From assembly GCA_910588325.1 (NCBI GenBank), contig CAJUPP010000044.1:1-32791 (forward strand): a DNA stretch of 32,791 bases, read 5' to 3'. Source of the stretch: an uncultured Hungatella sp. GTDB taxonomy: Bacteria > Bacillota > Clostridia > Lachnospirales > Lachnospiraceae. The notes below the pieces were generated by a model that worked only from the letters and a program-made list of their open reading frames with translations, ran no database searches and was not told where the DNA came from. Made by a program: the position numbers and the translations under genes. Shown here one piece after another: positions 23,790 to 31,739 of this stretch; positions within the stretch are counted from its first letter, which is position 1; every line of letters begins with the position of its first letter.

Positions 23790-23815
23790 CATAGTAAAAG
23801 CAGATGTTGTATAGT
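23787..23815 (+). promoter_or_regulatory. Promoter of the beta-galactosidase gene
   Basis: TTGCAT (23787-23792) and TATAGT (23810-23815) are separated by 17 bp. The -35 overlaps the right arm of the inverted repeat at 23759-23789. Confidence 0.65.
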
Positions 23816-23848
23816 GGGAACTGTCAGAAACAGAAAGGAGACAAACCA

Positions 23849-26800
23849 TTGATTATACCAAAGCATTTTGAAAATTTAGAAATTCTTCATGAGAATACCA
23901 TGGCAAACCGGGCTTATTATATACCGGCTTCCAAACCCAGAAAGGATCTGGTCAGACACAGGGAAGCGTCTGATCGTATCCAGATGTTAAACGGTCTGTG
24001 GAACTTTAAGTATTATGACAGTGTCTATGATATGGACGAGAAATTTTATGAGATAACCGACGATTGTTTTTTAAGGGACTACCATCAGATCCCGGTTCCG
24101 GGGGTCTGGCAGAATTTCGGTTATGACAGCCACCAGTACACCAATGTAAGGTATCCGTTTCCCATTGACCCGCCTTACGTTCCCATTGACAACCCATGCG
24201 GGGCCTACCTGCATGATTTTGACTACAGCAGAGATCCATCGGCTCCCAGAGCATACCTGAATTTCGAAGGCGTTGATTCCTGCTTTTATGTATGGCTTAA
24301 CGGAACCTATGTAGGCTACAGTCAGGTATCCCACTCTACCAGTGAATTTGATGTGACGGATTTTCTGAAAGAAGGAACAAACAGACTGGCCGTCCTGGTG
24401 TTAAAATGGTGTGACGGAAGCTATCTGGAGGATCAGGACAAGTTCCGTTACAGCGGAATCTTTCGGGATGTTTATCTTTTAAAACGGCCGGAAAAGGGAA
24501 TTTTTGATTATTTTATTACTGCAAAGCTGTATCCTGACCGTGCAGCTGTCACTGTCAGAGCCAATTTTTTTGGTGGTGAACTTCCAGTGCATATCTCCAT
24601 CTGTTCCTGCCTGGAGGGCGAAGCTTTGACCTGTGGAGAACTGACTTTCTGTGAATCCCACTCCGGTTACAGCCACCAGGCTGTGTTGGAAATTTCTGAC
24701 CCCTGCCTGTGGAATCCGGAACAGCCGCAGCTCTATTTTCTGCTACTCAAAACAGATGCAGAAGTGATCACGGATCGGATTGGCCTGCGGGAAATTTATG
24801 TGGAAAACCAGACCGTCATGGTCAATGGCACCTCCATTAAATTCCGGGGTGTAAACCGCCATGATTCTGACCCTGTCACAGGTCCTGTCATAAGCTTAAA
24901 CCAGATGGAGACCGACCTTCAGCTGATGAAGCAACACAACTTCAATGCGATCCGCAGCAGCCATTACCCCAATGTTCCATATTTCTATCAGCTGTGCGAT
25001 GAATACGGATTTTTTGTCATCGACGAGGCTGACAATGAAAGCCACGGAACCCAGTCTCAGTATCTGAAAGATTCTGAATGGGAAAATCGGAGGAAGCACT
25101 GGAACGAACGGATTGCAGACAATCCTGTTTTCACAGAAAGTACTTTAGACAGGACGATGCGCTGTGTCCACAGAGACAAAAACCGTCCCTGTGTTGTAAT
25201 TTGGTCTATGGGAAATGAATGTGCTTACGGGTGTACCTTTGAGGAATCGCTGAAATGGACAAAACAGTTTGATCCTGCCCGTCTGACCCATTACGAAAGC
25301 GCTATGTACACAGGCAATCAGAGGAGGTATGACTTCTCCAATATTGACCTCTACAGCCGTATGTACCCTTCCCTGGATGATGTCAAAGCCTATATAGACA
25401 GCTGTCCGGACAAACCGTTTCTTATGGTCGAGTACTGCCATGCTATGGGAAACGGCCCAGGCGATTTGGAGGATTATTTTACATGGATTCAGAACCATGA
25501 CATTATGTGCGGCGGTTTCGTCTGGGAATGGTGCGACCATACGGTCTATAAAGGAACGGCTGAAAACGGCAAAGCCATGTACTATTACGGAGGAGATCAC
25601 GGAGAAACAATTCATGACGGCAATTTCTGCATGGATGGCCTGGTATATCCGGATCGCCGTCCCCATACCGGGCTTCTGGAATACAAAAACGTATACCGTC
25701 CGGCCCGAGTGACAGGCTTTTCTCTCGAAAAAGGCCAGCTGCAGCTGTACAATTATATGGACTACACGGATTTAAAGGATTATCTATATCTGGTATATGA
25801 GTTGACTTGCGACGGAAAGGTGATTTCCACAAAACAGTTTAAGCTTGACCAGTCCATAGCGCCTCACACTACCGGAGTCGTCCCTGTCAATTTAAATATT
25901 CCGGAAAAAGGAAAATGTTTTTTAAGAGTCATATATTGCAGGAAGGGCAGTGAGGACAATATTTCTTCAGAGTCAGAAGGACTGTCGGTACTGAATATGG
26001 CCTCTTCGTCTGTTTTAGGCTTTGATGAGCTTTCCCTTGAAAATAAAGACAGCAGAAATCAGACGGTGCTGTCTCTCTCAGAAGGTTATGGTCTGAAAAA
26101 ACAGGAGATTCATGTATCATCCGGTTCCCGGTACATCACCGTATGGGGAGAATCCTTCGAGTATATTTATGATTCCCTGACCGGACTGTTTTGCCAGCTG
26201 AACGTTAACAAAGTCCCTGTTCTGGATCGTCCTATGGAGATAAATATCTGGCGGGCTCCTACGGATAATGACCGGAAATTAAAACAGCAATGGTGTGATG
26301 CCCACTATGATCAGGCCACTTTCAGAGCCTATGATATCCGATGTGAGAAGGTACCGGAGGGAAAAGATTCTTCCATAGTTCTTCACAGCAAAATGTCGGT
26401 GGCGGCTGTTACGGTTCAGAGAATTCTAAATATGGATGCATGCTGGACCATTGACGCATCCGGAAAAATTTCCTTGAAAATGTTTGTGCAGAAGGATATG
26501 GAGTTCCCGCAGCTTCCCCGCTTCGGCCTGCGGCTGTTTTTGCAAAAAAGATTTCAGCAGGTTTCCTACTGTGGATTCGGACCTATGGAAAGCTATCCGG
26601 ACAAGCATCGTGCCTCATCCTACGGGCTGTATCAAAGTCCTGTGTCTCTTCTGCATGAAGACTACATCCGGCCTCAGGAAAATGGAAGCCACTGGGGATG
26701 CGACTGTTTGACCTTAAGCGACGGCTCCCACAACTTCACAGTAATCAGCGAAAAACCTTTTTCCTTTAATGCTTCCAACTATACTCAGGAAGAGATGACC

Positions 26801-26965
26801 GCCAAAGCGCATAACTTTGAGCTGACAGAATGCGGCAGCACGGTTCTCTGCCTAGATTACAGGCAGAACGGCATCGGTTCCAACAGCTGCGGACCAGAGC
26901 TGTTGGATAAATACCAGCTGGATGAAGAAGCCTTTGATTTTGAGTTTACCCTTCTTTTAAATTAG
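23849..26965 (+). CDS. lacZ: Beta-galactosidase, glycoside hydrolase family 2
   Basis: A 1038-residue LacZ-type enzyme with jelly-roll, Ig-like, TIM-barrel and C-terminal beta-sandwich domains. The acid/base is Glu457 in MGNECAYG and the nucleophile Glu528 in MVEYCHAMGNGPG. RGVNRHD and GFVWEWCDH are also conserved. There is no signal peptide, so it is cytosolic and cleaves imported lactose or galacto-oligosaccharides. I place the start at TTG 23849, because AAAGGAG lies 8 nt upstream and family similarity (IIPKHFENLEILHENTM) begins there; an upstream ATG lies between the -10 box and the AAAGGAG. It is a single-gene unit with its own promoter and terminator, and no permease or regulator beside it. 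Confidence 0.95.
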   Translation: MIIPKHFENLEILHENTMANRAYYIPASKPRKDLVRHREASDRIQMLNGLWNFKYYDSVYDMDEKFYEITDDCFLRDYHQIPVPGVWQNFGYDSHQYTNVRYPFPIDPPYVPIDNPCGAYLHDFDYSRDPSAPRAYLNFEGVDSCFYVWLNGTYVGYSQVSHSTSEFDVTDFLKEGTNRLAVLVLKWCDGSYLEDQDKFRYSGIFRDVYLLKRPEKGIFDYFITAKLYPDRAAVTVRANFFGGELPVHISICSCLEGEALTCGELTFCESHSGYSHQAVLEISDPCLWNPEQPQLYFLLLKTDAEVITDRIGLREIYVENQTVMVNGTSIKFRGVNRHDSDPVTGPVISLNQMETDLQLMKQHNFNAIRSSHYPNVPYFYQLCDEYGFFVIDEADNESHGTQSQYLKDSEWENRRKHWNERIADNPVFTESTLDRTMRCVHRDKNRPCVVIWSMGNECAYGCTFEESLKWTKQFDPARLTHYESAMYTGNQRRYDFSNIDLYSRMYPSLDDVKAYIDSCPDKPFLMVEYCHAMGNGPGDLEDYFTWIQNHDIMCGGFVWEWCDHTVYKGTAENGKAMYYYGGDHGETIHDGNFCMDGLVYPDRRPHTGLLEYKNVYRPARVTGFSLEKGQLQLYNYMDYTDLKDYLYLVYELTCDGKVISTKQFKLDQSIAPHTTGVVPVNLNIPEKGKCFLRVIYCRKGSEDNISSESEGLSVLNMASSSVLGFDELSLENKDSRNQTVLSLSEGYGLKKQEIHVSSGSRYITVWGESFEYIYDSLTGLFCQLNVNKVPVLDRPMEINIWRAPTDNDRKLKQQWCDAHYDQATFRAYDIRCEKVPEGKDSSIVLHSKMSVAAVTVQRILNMDACWTIDASGKISLKMFVQKDMEFPQLPRFGLRLFLQKRFQQVSYCGFGPMESYPDKHRASSYGLYQSPVSLLHEDYIRPQENGSHWGCDCLTLSDGSHNFTVISEKPFSFNASNYTQEEMTAKAHNFELTECGSTVLCLDYRQNGIGSNSCGPELLDKYQLDEEAFDFEFTLLLN

Positions 26966-26984
26966 GTCCGTATTCTATTGTCCC

Positions 26985-27023
26985 CCCGGTAGATTCCGAG
27001 TGAGAATCTGCCGGGATATTTTT
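26985..27023 (+). terminator. Rho-independent terminator of the beta-galactosidase gene
   Basis: CCCGGTAGATTC (26985-26996) pairs with GAATCTGCCGGG (27004-27015), 12 bp with one wobble and a 7-nt loop. ATATTTTT follows on the plus strand. Confidence 0.9.
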
Positions 27024-27068
27024 GTATAGAAATCTGTCCTGAAACAGGTTCCTGAACTTATCAGATAA

Positions 27069-27845
27069 CTACTCCTGCCGGCTTTCCCCTGTAGAGTAAT
27101 CGATGATTACGCCAGGCTGTACATTGTAGCAGTATACATTAAAACAGAGGCCTTCTCCCTGGTCCTCTACGGACCAGGCCTCTATCAGTACGCCAAAAGC
27201 CACCAGATTCTCCCCTTCAAAATAAGGCGTAACCCGGTATAGAACGTGATTTTCGGTTTCCTTCACGTATTCCGCCACCAGATTTTCCCATGGAAGCATC
27301 CCTTCCACATTCAGATAACGCGTGCCTGTGATTAAATTCCGCTCATTAGCATTTTCCCCGGCCAGCTGATACCCGATTAAATGGCAGCGGTTATAAAGAT
27401 ATCGGTCCGCAATCACATCATATTTTACCGTATGCCAGCCGGATGGTTTGACATTCCCGATATTTCCCCTCTCCTTGTCTGGCATAAGCTCAAGGCATAT
27501 ATTGGCAAAGGCCGTACCACAGCGTCCCAGTTCATCCAGCTCTGAGTACTCTTCAAACACATCTGTTGTCGCCCGCTCCTCCTCTGTGAAAAAGGGAATC
27601 CCGTTGTTGACCACAAAAACCGGCTCCCCTGCATATTCTGGAATGTTTTCATACCAGTCATTAAAAAGCCCGCCTGCCTCAACTGTCGGATTGCCTTCTA
27701 TACCTTCAACTTCAACACCTGTTTTAGCCGTCTGCCAGGTATCGAAAGGCATTTGTATCGGGCCGTTTTCTATATAGGCAGAAACTGCCAGTATTACTGT
27801 CAGAAGGATTCCTATGGGTCCTATCGGTAATTTCTTATTTTTCAT
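27069..27845 (-). CDS. Secreted DNA/RNA non-specific endonuclease
   Basis: A 258-residue protein. A basic N-terminus and hydrophobic segment (6-24) form a signal anchor or signal peptide. The nuclease core has RYLYNRCHLIGYQLAGENANERNLITGTRYLN. The RCH motif stands where related EndA/NUC nucleases have DRGH, with the metal-binding Asn in the later NLITGT segment. Streptococcal EndA-like relatives degrade DNA at the cell surface during uptake or feeding. The ATG follows GGAG at 10 nt. It lies downstream of the DMT transporter gene, probably on the same transcript. Confidence 0.87.
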   Translation of the reverse strand: MKNKKLPIGPIGILLTVILAVSAYIENGPIQMPFDTWQTAKTGVEVEGIEGNPTVEAGGLFNDWYENIPEYAGEPVFVVNNGIPFFTEEERATTDVFEEYSELDELGRCGTAFANICLELMPDKERGNIGNVKPSGWHTVKYDVIADRYLYNRCHLIGYQLAGENANERNLITGTRYLNVEGMLPWENLVAEYVKETENHVLYRVTPYFEGENLVAFGVLIEAWSVEDQGEGLCFNVYCYNVQPGVIIDYSTGESRQE

Positions 27846-27852
27846 AATGTTT

Positions 27853-27942
27853 TTACTCCATACCTCCGGATAAATTCGCTGCCTCTTTGAAATCTTTGGC
27901 AGAATTATATCCTTTCATTCCGCCAAAGTCCGCCGTTAACAT
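27853..27942 (-). CDS. Possible 29-residue small protein or leader peptide
   Basis: An ATG overlapping the stop codon of the DMT gene (ATGTTAA) opens a 29-codon frame encoding MLTADFGGMKGYNSAKDF followed by KEAANLSGGME. It ends 7 bp before the nuclease start, and the GGAG of the nuclease lies inside it. Only a weak purine run precedes it. It may merely couple translation across the gap, or be chance. Confidence 0.25.
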   Translation of the reverse strand: MLTADFGGMKGYNSAKDFKEAANLSGGME

Positions 27943-28820
27943 GCGTTCTTTCTCTTACAAGTGACCTTGAGAAACATTGCCAGGGAGGCCGCCACAATCA
28001 AAGTATACCCGATAAAACTCAAGCTGTCCGGTATCTCCCCAAACATAACATACCCCAGAACCGTTGCAAAAATAATCTGCGAATAATCATAGATCGAGAT
28101 CTTTTTTGCCGGCGCATAAGTGTATGCTTTTGTAATCGCAAACTGTCCTCCAGCTGCACATGTCCCCGCAAGTAGCAGCATCCCCAGCTGCCCTAATGAC
28201 ATGGGAGTAAAGTGAAATACTATCCACGGCACCACCGCAAGACAGGAAAACAACGAGAAATAAAATACAATTACAGGCCCCTTTACCCCCATAGTCCCCA
28301 TCTTCCTCACCATGGTATAGGCAATCCCTGCCCCAAGCCCTCCGCAGACTCCCACCAGGGCAGGAATCGATACCGTATTCTCAAATCCCGGCTTCACCAC
28401 AAACAGGCATCCGACAAACGCCGTCCCCACACAGACTGCCTGAAAAAACGAAATTTCCTCTTTTAACAGCAGATAGGAGAAAATAATGGCAAAGAATGGC
28501 GACAGCTTGTTCAAAATAGACGCATCTGCCACCAGCAGGTGATCCACCGCATAGAAATTTCCCAGAATTCCAATGGTTCCAAAAAAACAGCGGACGAAAA
28601 GCGACAGCCTCGCCTCATTTTTCACCTCCAGAGAAACATGATCTTTCCATATAATTGTTCCTGCTAAAACTGCCGCCACCAGATTCCGAAAAAAGCTTTT
28701 CTGAATAGACGGCATATCGCCTGCCAGCCGGACAAACACATTCATACATGCAAAGCAAAAGGCCGAGAGAATAATCATCACTACTCCCCGCAGATACGTA
28801 TCTTGCCTAAAATCGCTCAT
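27936..28820 (-). CDS. DMT-superfamily (EamA) transporter
   Basis: A 294-residue membrane protein with ten hydrophobic segments arranged as two EamA halves of five. The first half has ILSAFCFACMNVFVRLA and ends at LLLKEE; the second has GGLGAGIAYTMVRKM and ends at VMFGEIPD. The LxKE/FGE acidic ends after segments four and nine are typical. Members export amino acids or other metabolites; the substrate is unknown. GGAGG precedes the ATG. It is divergent from a TetR regulator gene, a common arrangement for a regulated exporter. Confidence 0.9.
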   Translation of the reverse strand: MSDFRQDTYLRGVVMIILSAFCFACMNVFVRLAGDMPSIQKSFFRNLVAAVLAGTIIWKDHVSLEVKNEARLSLFVRCFFGTIGILGNFYAVDHLLVADASILNKLSPFFAIIFSYLLLKEEISFFQAVCVGTAFVGCLFVVKPGFENTVSIPALVGVCGGLGAGIAYTMVRKMGTMGVKGPVIVFYFSLFSCLAVVPWIVFHFTPMSLGQLGMLLLAGTCAAGGQFAITKAYTYAPAKKISIYDYSQIIFATVLGYVMFGEIPDSLSFIGYTLIVAASLAMFLKVTCKRKNAC

Positions 28821-28862
28821 GTCGCCTCCATTTTTCTTTCAAAGGATTTTTTTCATATGGCT

Positions 28863-28891
28863 ATCATACTATCTTTTTCTTGTATCTGCAA
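28863..28891 (-). promoter_or_regulatory. Promoter of the DMT transporter gene
   Basis: On the minus strand TTGCAG (28886-28891) is followed after 17 bp by TATGAT (28863-28868), with the start codon about 45 bp downstream. Confidence 0.65.
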
Positions 28892-28970
28892 CACCTGATA
28901 TCTTCACTCTCTTGTGCAAATTGAAGGTGGTGGAGAAGGAAATTATTGCAGGGATATTTTCTGATAGTTC

Positions 28971-28999
28971 TTGACGTCTTTCAAAAATTCCCGTATCCT
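28971..28999 (+). promoter_or_regulatory. Promoter of the TetR-family gene
   Basis: TTGACG (28971-28976) and TATCCT (28994-28999) are separated by 17 bp. The start codon is about 75 bp from the expected transcript start. Confidence 0.55.
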
Positions 29000-29006
29000 A
29001 AAGATA

Positions 29007-29032
29007 GAACGGAACCTAAGGATGCTCTGTTC
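29007..29032. promoter_or_regulatory. Possible operator near the TetR-family transcript start
   Basis: GAACGGA (29007-29013) and TCTGTTC (29026-29032) form an imperfect inverted repeat just downstream of the TetR promoter, where autorepressor operators often lie. The 12-bp centre is long for a TetR site. Confidence 0.3.
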
Positions 29033-29079
29033 GAAAAGGATAAGGCGTTAGAAATTTTTCACCGGAGATAACCAAAACC

Positions 29080-29673
29080 ATGGATTTTACCAAAGCACAG
29101 ATATGCCAAGAGGCCAAACGTTTATTTAATCAGAAAGGATATCGCTCTGTTTCCATGCGGGAGATTGCTGCCAAATCCGGTGTCAGTCTTGGAACTCTCA
29201 CTTACCATTTTGCCCGCAAACAGGATCTGTTGGAAGCCATTATGGATTCCAACATTCAAACCTTTCCCGATTCACCGCCAGAAACCCTCAAGGACTTCCA
29301 CCTGCTGCTTTGCCGCCTTTTGGAGTCCATTGTTGAATCGCCCTTTTATTTTAATGATCCTTCCATCTACCGGTTGATTCCTGCCATTCAGAATCAGGAC
29401 TATATCAATGTGGGACATCTGTTCCAGCTTATGGAATCCTCCCTTCAGACACTATCCGACAAAGGACTTTTTTGTCCTATGACGCCTGAGCGGATTCATC
29501 AGCTGGCTATGCTCCTTCTGTTAAGCCATACCGGCTGGACCCAGTATAATTCTTCCCGCAGTACTGATTCAAAGATTCCTCTGGAAGAGATTCTTCATGC
29601 CCAGTGGGCCGCCCTTTTCCCCTATCTGACTTCAAAAGGACTGGAAGAATATAAAACAGCCGTAGCACCATAA
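29080..29673 (+). CDS. TetR/AcrR-family transcriptional regulator
   Basis: A 197-residue regulator. The N-terminal helix-turn-helix spans about residues 8-52 (REIAAKSGVSLGTLTYHFARKQDLLEAI), with the recognition helix SLGTLTYHF. The C-terminal ligand-binding part is helical and unrelated to anything I recognise. The ATG follows GGAG at 12 nt. It is divergent from the DMT transporter, its most likely target, and 0.25 kb separates the two starts. The FMN lipoprotein gene downstream has a strong operator palindrome but of different sequence. Confidence 0.92.
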   Translation: MDFTKAQICQEAKRLFNQKGYRSVSMREIAAKSGVSLGTLTYHFARKQDLLEAIMDSNIQTFPDSPPETLKDFHLLLCRLLESIVESPFYFNDPSIYRLIPAIQNQDYINVGHLFQLMESSLQTLSDKGLFCPMTPERIHQLAMLLLLSHTGWTQYNSSRSTDSKIPLEEILHAQWAALFPYLTSKGLEEYKTAVAP

Positions 29674-29689
29674 GCGCCGCGGCTGTTTT
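29653..29689 (+). terminator. Terminator of the TetR-family gene, starting inside the coding end
   Basis: AAAACAGCCG (29653-29662) pairs perfectly with CGGCTGTTTT (29680-29689). The left arm encodes the last residues (KTAV), so the stop codon lies in the loop. The T-run is part of the stem. Confidence 0.75.
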
Positions 29690-29762
29690 CCTATTCTGCC
29701 CAGAGACTTATTCTGTTTTTATTTCGCCAGACGGCGCAGGATGAAAGTGGACGAAACAAAGC

Positions 29763-29933
29763 AAACTAGTATGACCCGATTTAAATACCTTTCTATTTCA
29801 CGCAGGATAAATTTTCATCTGCAAGGCGGCTGAATGAGACGATGCTGGTAACATCGTCGATGGAAGCCAACGCCGCAGATGGAAATTTAGACAAGTGAAA
29901 TACAAGGTTATTTAAATCGGGTTATACTAGTTT
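29763..29933. repeat. 171-bp imperfect palindromic element (MITE- or structured-RNA-like)
   Basis: Two arms of about 60 bp match in inverted orientation at roughly five of six positions. They run inward from AAACTAGTAT at 29763 and ATACTAGTTT ending at 29933, through ACCCGATTTAAATA, TATTTCAC and TAAATTT, to CATCTGC (29816-29822) with GCAGATG (29875-29881). The centre continues as a GC-richer stem (GGCG/CGCC, GGCT/AGCC, GACGATG 29838-29844 with CATCGTC 29852-29858) around the loop CTGGTAA. It has no reading frame. It fills most of the TetR to FMN-gene interval, and its right end contains the TAG stop of the FMN lipoprotein gene. Confidence 0.85.
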
Positions 29934-31201
29934 TCCTCCACATATTCCCCGCTCTGAATTCTCCCATACAATGTTTTCAGGATATCCAGATAGGTCGGTG
30001 TCTCATCAAGAGTTGCACCTGATACCGCATCCACTGTCTGCCAGTATCTATCCTCATTCTGAGTAATACCGCCGTCTTTATAGTAATCATATTCAAATCC
30101 ATTCTCTGTCACAAAATCTTTAATCGCCTGCATATTTCCAGAGAATTTTAAGTCACTCATCCAGAAAGCCTCACCATGTCCGTTGGTCTCCTTATAAGTA
30201 ATCTCATACGTCATGGCAATATTGTCAGAGCCAGCTTCTGCTTTATCGGAAGTCTTTAAAATATATGCGTCCTCCAAAACTGCCTCATGATACCATACAC
30301 CGCCTGACTCGTCGGCTACATAGTCATTCAGCCGGACTTCCTTTCCGTCTATCTGAGCCGAATACACCACTGCCTGCTCACATGCCGGATCGCTTCCCAG
30401 TTCTCCGGTCCAGACAATATCACCAATCTGAATATATTTTGCATAATTACATGGTACCGGACTGCCATGTTCATCACCTTCAAAAGAAATCACTGCCTCC
30501 CCCAAATCTTCTATCACTGCCTCATCCGTAATATTAGCCCATCCGCCCGTGGCTCCGTTGTCATCCCATGGAAGCATGGCCTGTAAAAAACGGATGTCAT
30601 AAATCTCATTGTCTGTCTGATTCCAGTACAGTGTTGCCTTTATGACCGCATCCTGGAAGGAATCCTCCTGTTTTGTATAGATCCCGTATGTAGTAGCGCT
30701 GACTATCTTTTTATCCTCCGGAAATGTAATCGGCTCTATCTCCGTCACAATCACCGTCTCTGTCTCTTCCTGCTCCTCATAAGGATTGACCTCCGGGTCC
30801 AGGGCATTGAGAACCGCTGCCTTTACACCGCCGCTGGTTACAGTAGCTCCGGCGACCCCGTCAATCTCCGCTCCGCCGGCTGCTATCACCTGCTTGGACA
30901 GTTCTTCAAGAGCCTGTCCTCCAATACCAGGCGTCTCATCTGGTCCTTCCAGAGCCACATCTGTAATAACTCCGTCTGTCATGGTTACCTGGGCGGTAAT
31001 CACGCCGCCGAATCCCTGCCCTTTGCCTGTCAGCACTTCTCCCTCCACCTTTGCAGAGGTTTCCTCTTTTTCGGCTCTGGTCTCTGTTTTTGAAATCTCC
31101 GCATCCGTTGTCCCGGCACTTCCTGCTTCCTCTGATGAAGAACTGCATGCACAAAGCAGGATACTTGCTAATACGGCTGCTGCCAACACCTTTTTCTTCA
31201 T
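29927..31201 (-). CDS. FMN-binding-domain lipoprotein
   Basis: A 424-residue surface lipoprotein. The signal peptide ends in a lipobox LCAC with lipidated Cys19, followed by a Ser/Glu-rich tether (20-52). Residues about 55-135 form an FMN-binding domain with GAGATVTS-type motif AGATVTSG (117-124), where flavin is attached covalently through Thr in this family. A middle domain without clear family follows. The C-terminus contains a second, variant motif SGATLDET (394-401). Two such motifs recall the flavin-shuttling lipoprotein PplA of extracellular electron transfer, but no Ndh2, DMK or EetA/B genes are in view. GAAGGGAG precedes the ATG. The stop codon lies in the 171-bp palindrome. Confidence 0.88.
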   Translation of the reverse strand: MKKKVLAAAVLASILLCACSSSSEEAGSAGTTDAEISKTETRAEKEETSAKVEGEVLTGKGQGFGGVITAQVTMTDGVITDVALEGPDETPGIGGQALEELSKQVIAAGGAEIDGVAGATVTSGGVKAAVLNALDPEVNPYEEQEETETVIVTEIEPITFPEDKKIVSATTYGIYTKQEDSFQDAVIKATLYWNQTDNEIYDIRFLQAMLPWDDNGATGGWANITDEAVIEDLGEAVISFEGDEHGSPVPCNYAKYIQIGDIVWTGELGSDPACEQAVVYSAQIDGKEVRLNDYVADESGGVWYHEAVLEDAYILKTSDKAEAGSDNIAMTYEITYKETNGHGEAFWMSDLKFSGNMQAIKDFVTENGFEYDYYKDGGITQNEDRYWQTVDAVSGATLDETPTYLDILKTLYGRIQSGEYVEEN

Positions 31202-31230
31202 AAAACAATTTCTCCCTTCAAAATTCTATT

Positions 31231-31260
31231 TTTGTCGTACAAGTGTACGATTCCGACAAA
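31231..31260. promoter_or_regulatory. Operator-like nested palindromes at the FMN-gene transcript start
   Basis: TCGTACA-AG-TGTACGA (31235-31250) is a perfect 7+2+7 palindrome. A second inverted repeat, TTTGTCG (31231-31237) with CGACAAA (31254-31260), encloses it. Both lie just downstream of the -10 box, so a bound dimer would block transcription. Confidence 0.65.
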
Positions 31261-31289
31261 ATCATAACATACTATACTGTTTTTTGCAA
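31261..31289 (-). promoter_or_regulatory. Promoter of the FMN lipoprotein gene
   Basis: On the minus strand TTGCAA (31284-31289) is followed after 17 bp by TATGAT (31261-31266). The expected start, near 31254, falls in the operator-like palindrome. Confidence 0.75.
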
Positions 31290-31661
31290 GTATCTCTTAA
31301 TATTCACCCTGCAAAAGCCGATAACTTATAACCGTTCAGACCCCCCTTTAAAAACATACTGAATTTTTTGCGGCTTGTGAGAGACCGTGGAAGTGTCTGT
31401 TGCTCTTTCATTCTCGTATCAGGTGATTCCACCTTTCAGAATACCGCAGAAACACGCCCCAGACATTGACCGAGCCATCTCTGTACTGAAGTAAGGTTCA
31501 AAGAAGCCACCGCGTCCTGACAAACATATTCCAACAGATGTTGGAATGATCAGAAATCTGTAGACAGCTTGTACTTTTTCACTGGAATCTGCCTGCAGTT
31601 CCCTTACTTTTGGCACAGCTCGATCCTATCTTTTTTAGCTACCTTTTTTAACAAAAATGTA
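31290..31661. other. Intergenic stretch without a recognisable gene
   Basis: About 370 bp. The only frame of note is minus-strand 31616-31419, encoding 65 residues beginning MPKVRELQADSSEKVQAVYR. It has no good ribosome site and resembles nothing I know. The stretch holds a perfect palindrome ATTCCAACA-GA-TGTTGGAAT (31528-31547), a small hairpin AGGTG-ATTC-CACCT (31421-31434) and a wide AAGCCG/CGGCTT inverted repeat near 31314-31376. It may be decayed coding sequence or a structured leader; I cannot decide. Confidence 0.4.
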
Positions 31662-31690
31662 TTGACGAAAGAAGGATATTTTCGTATAGT
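31662..31690 (+). promoter_or_regulatory. Promoter of the DUF3881-like gene
   Basis: TTGACG (31662-31667) and TATAGT (31685-31690) are separated by 17 bp, about 50 bp before the start codon. Confidence 0.7.
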
Positions 31691-31739
31691 AGATAAGTAT
31701 AGTCTTTCAAGAAATGTTATGAATAGAAGGTGAGAGAGC

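Noticed and set aside
29927..31201. A full extracellular electron transfer locus
   Set aside because: Only one FMN-binding lipoprotein is present; none of the usual partner genes is in the window.
31419..31616. 65-residue minus-strand frame as a gene
   Set aside because: It has no ribosome site, no recognised family, and contains the perfect palindrome; kept only as a note on the intergenic gap.
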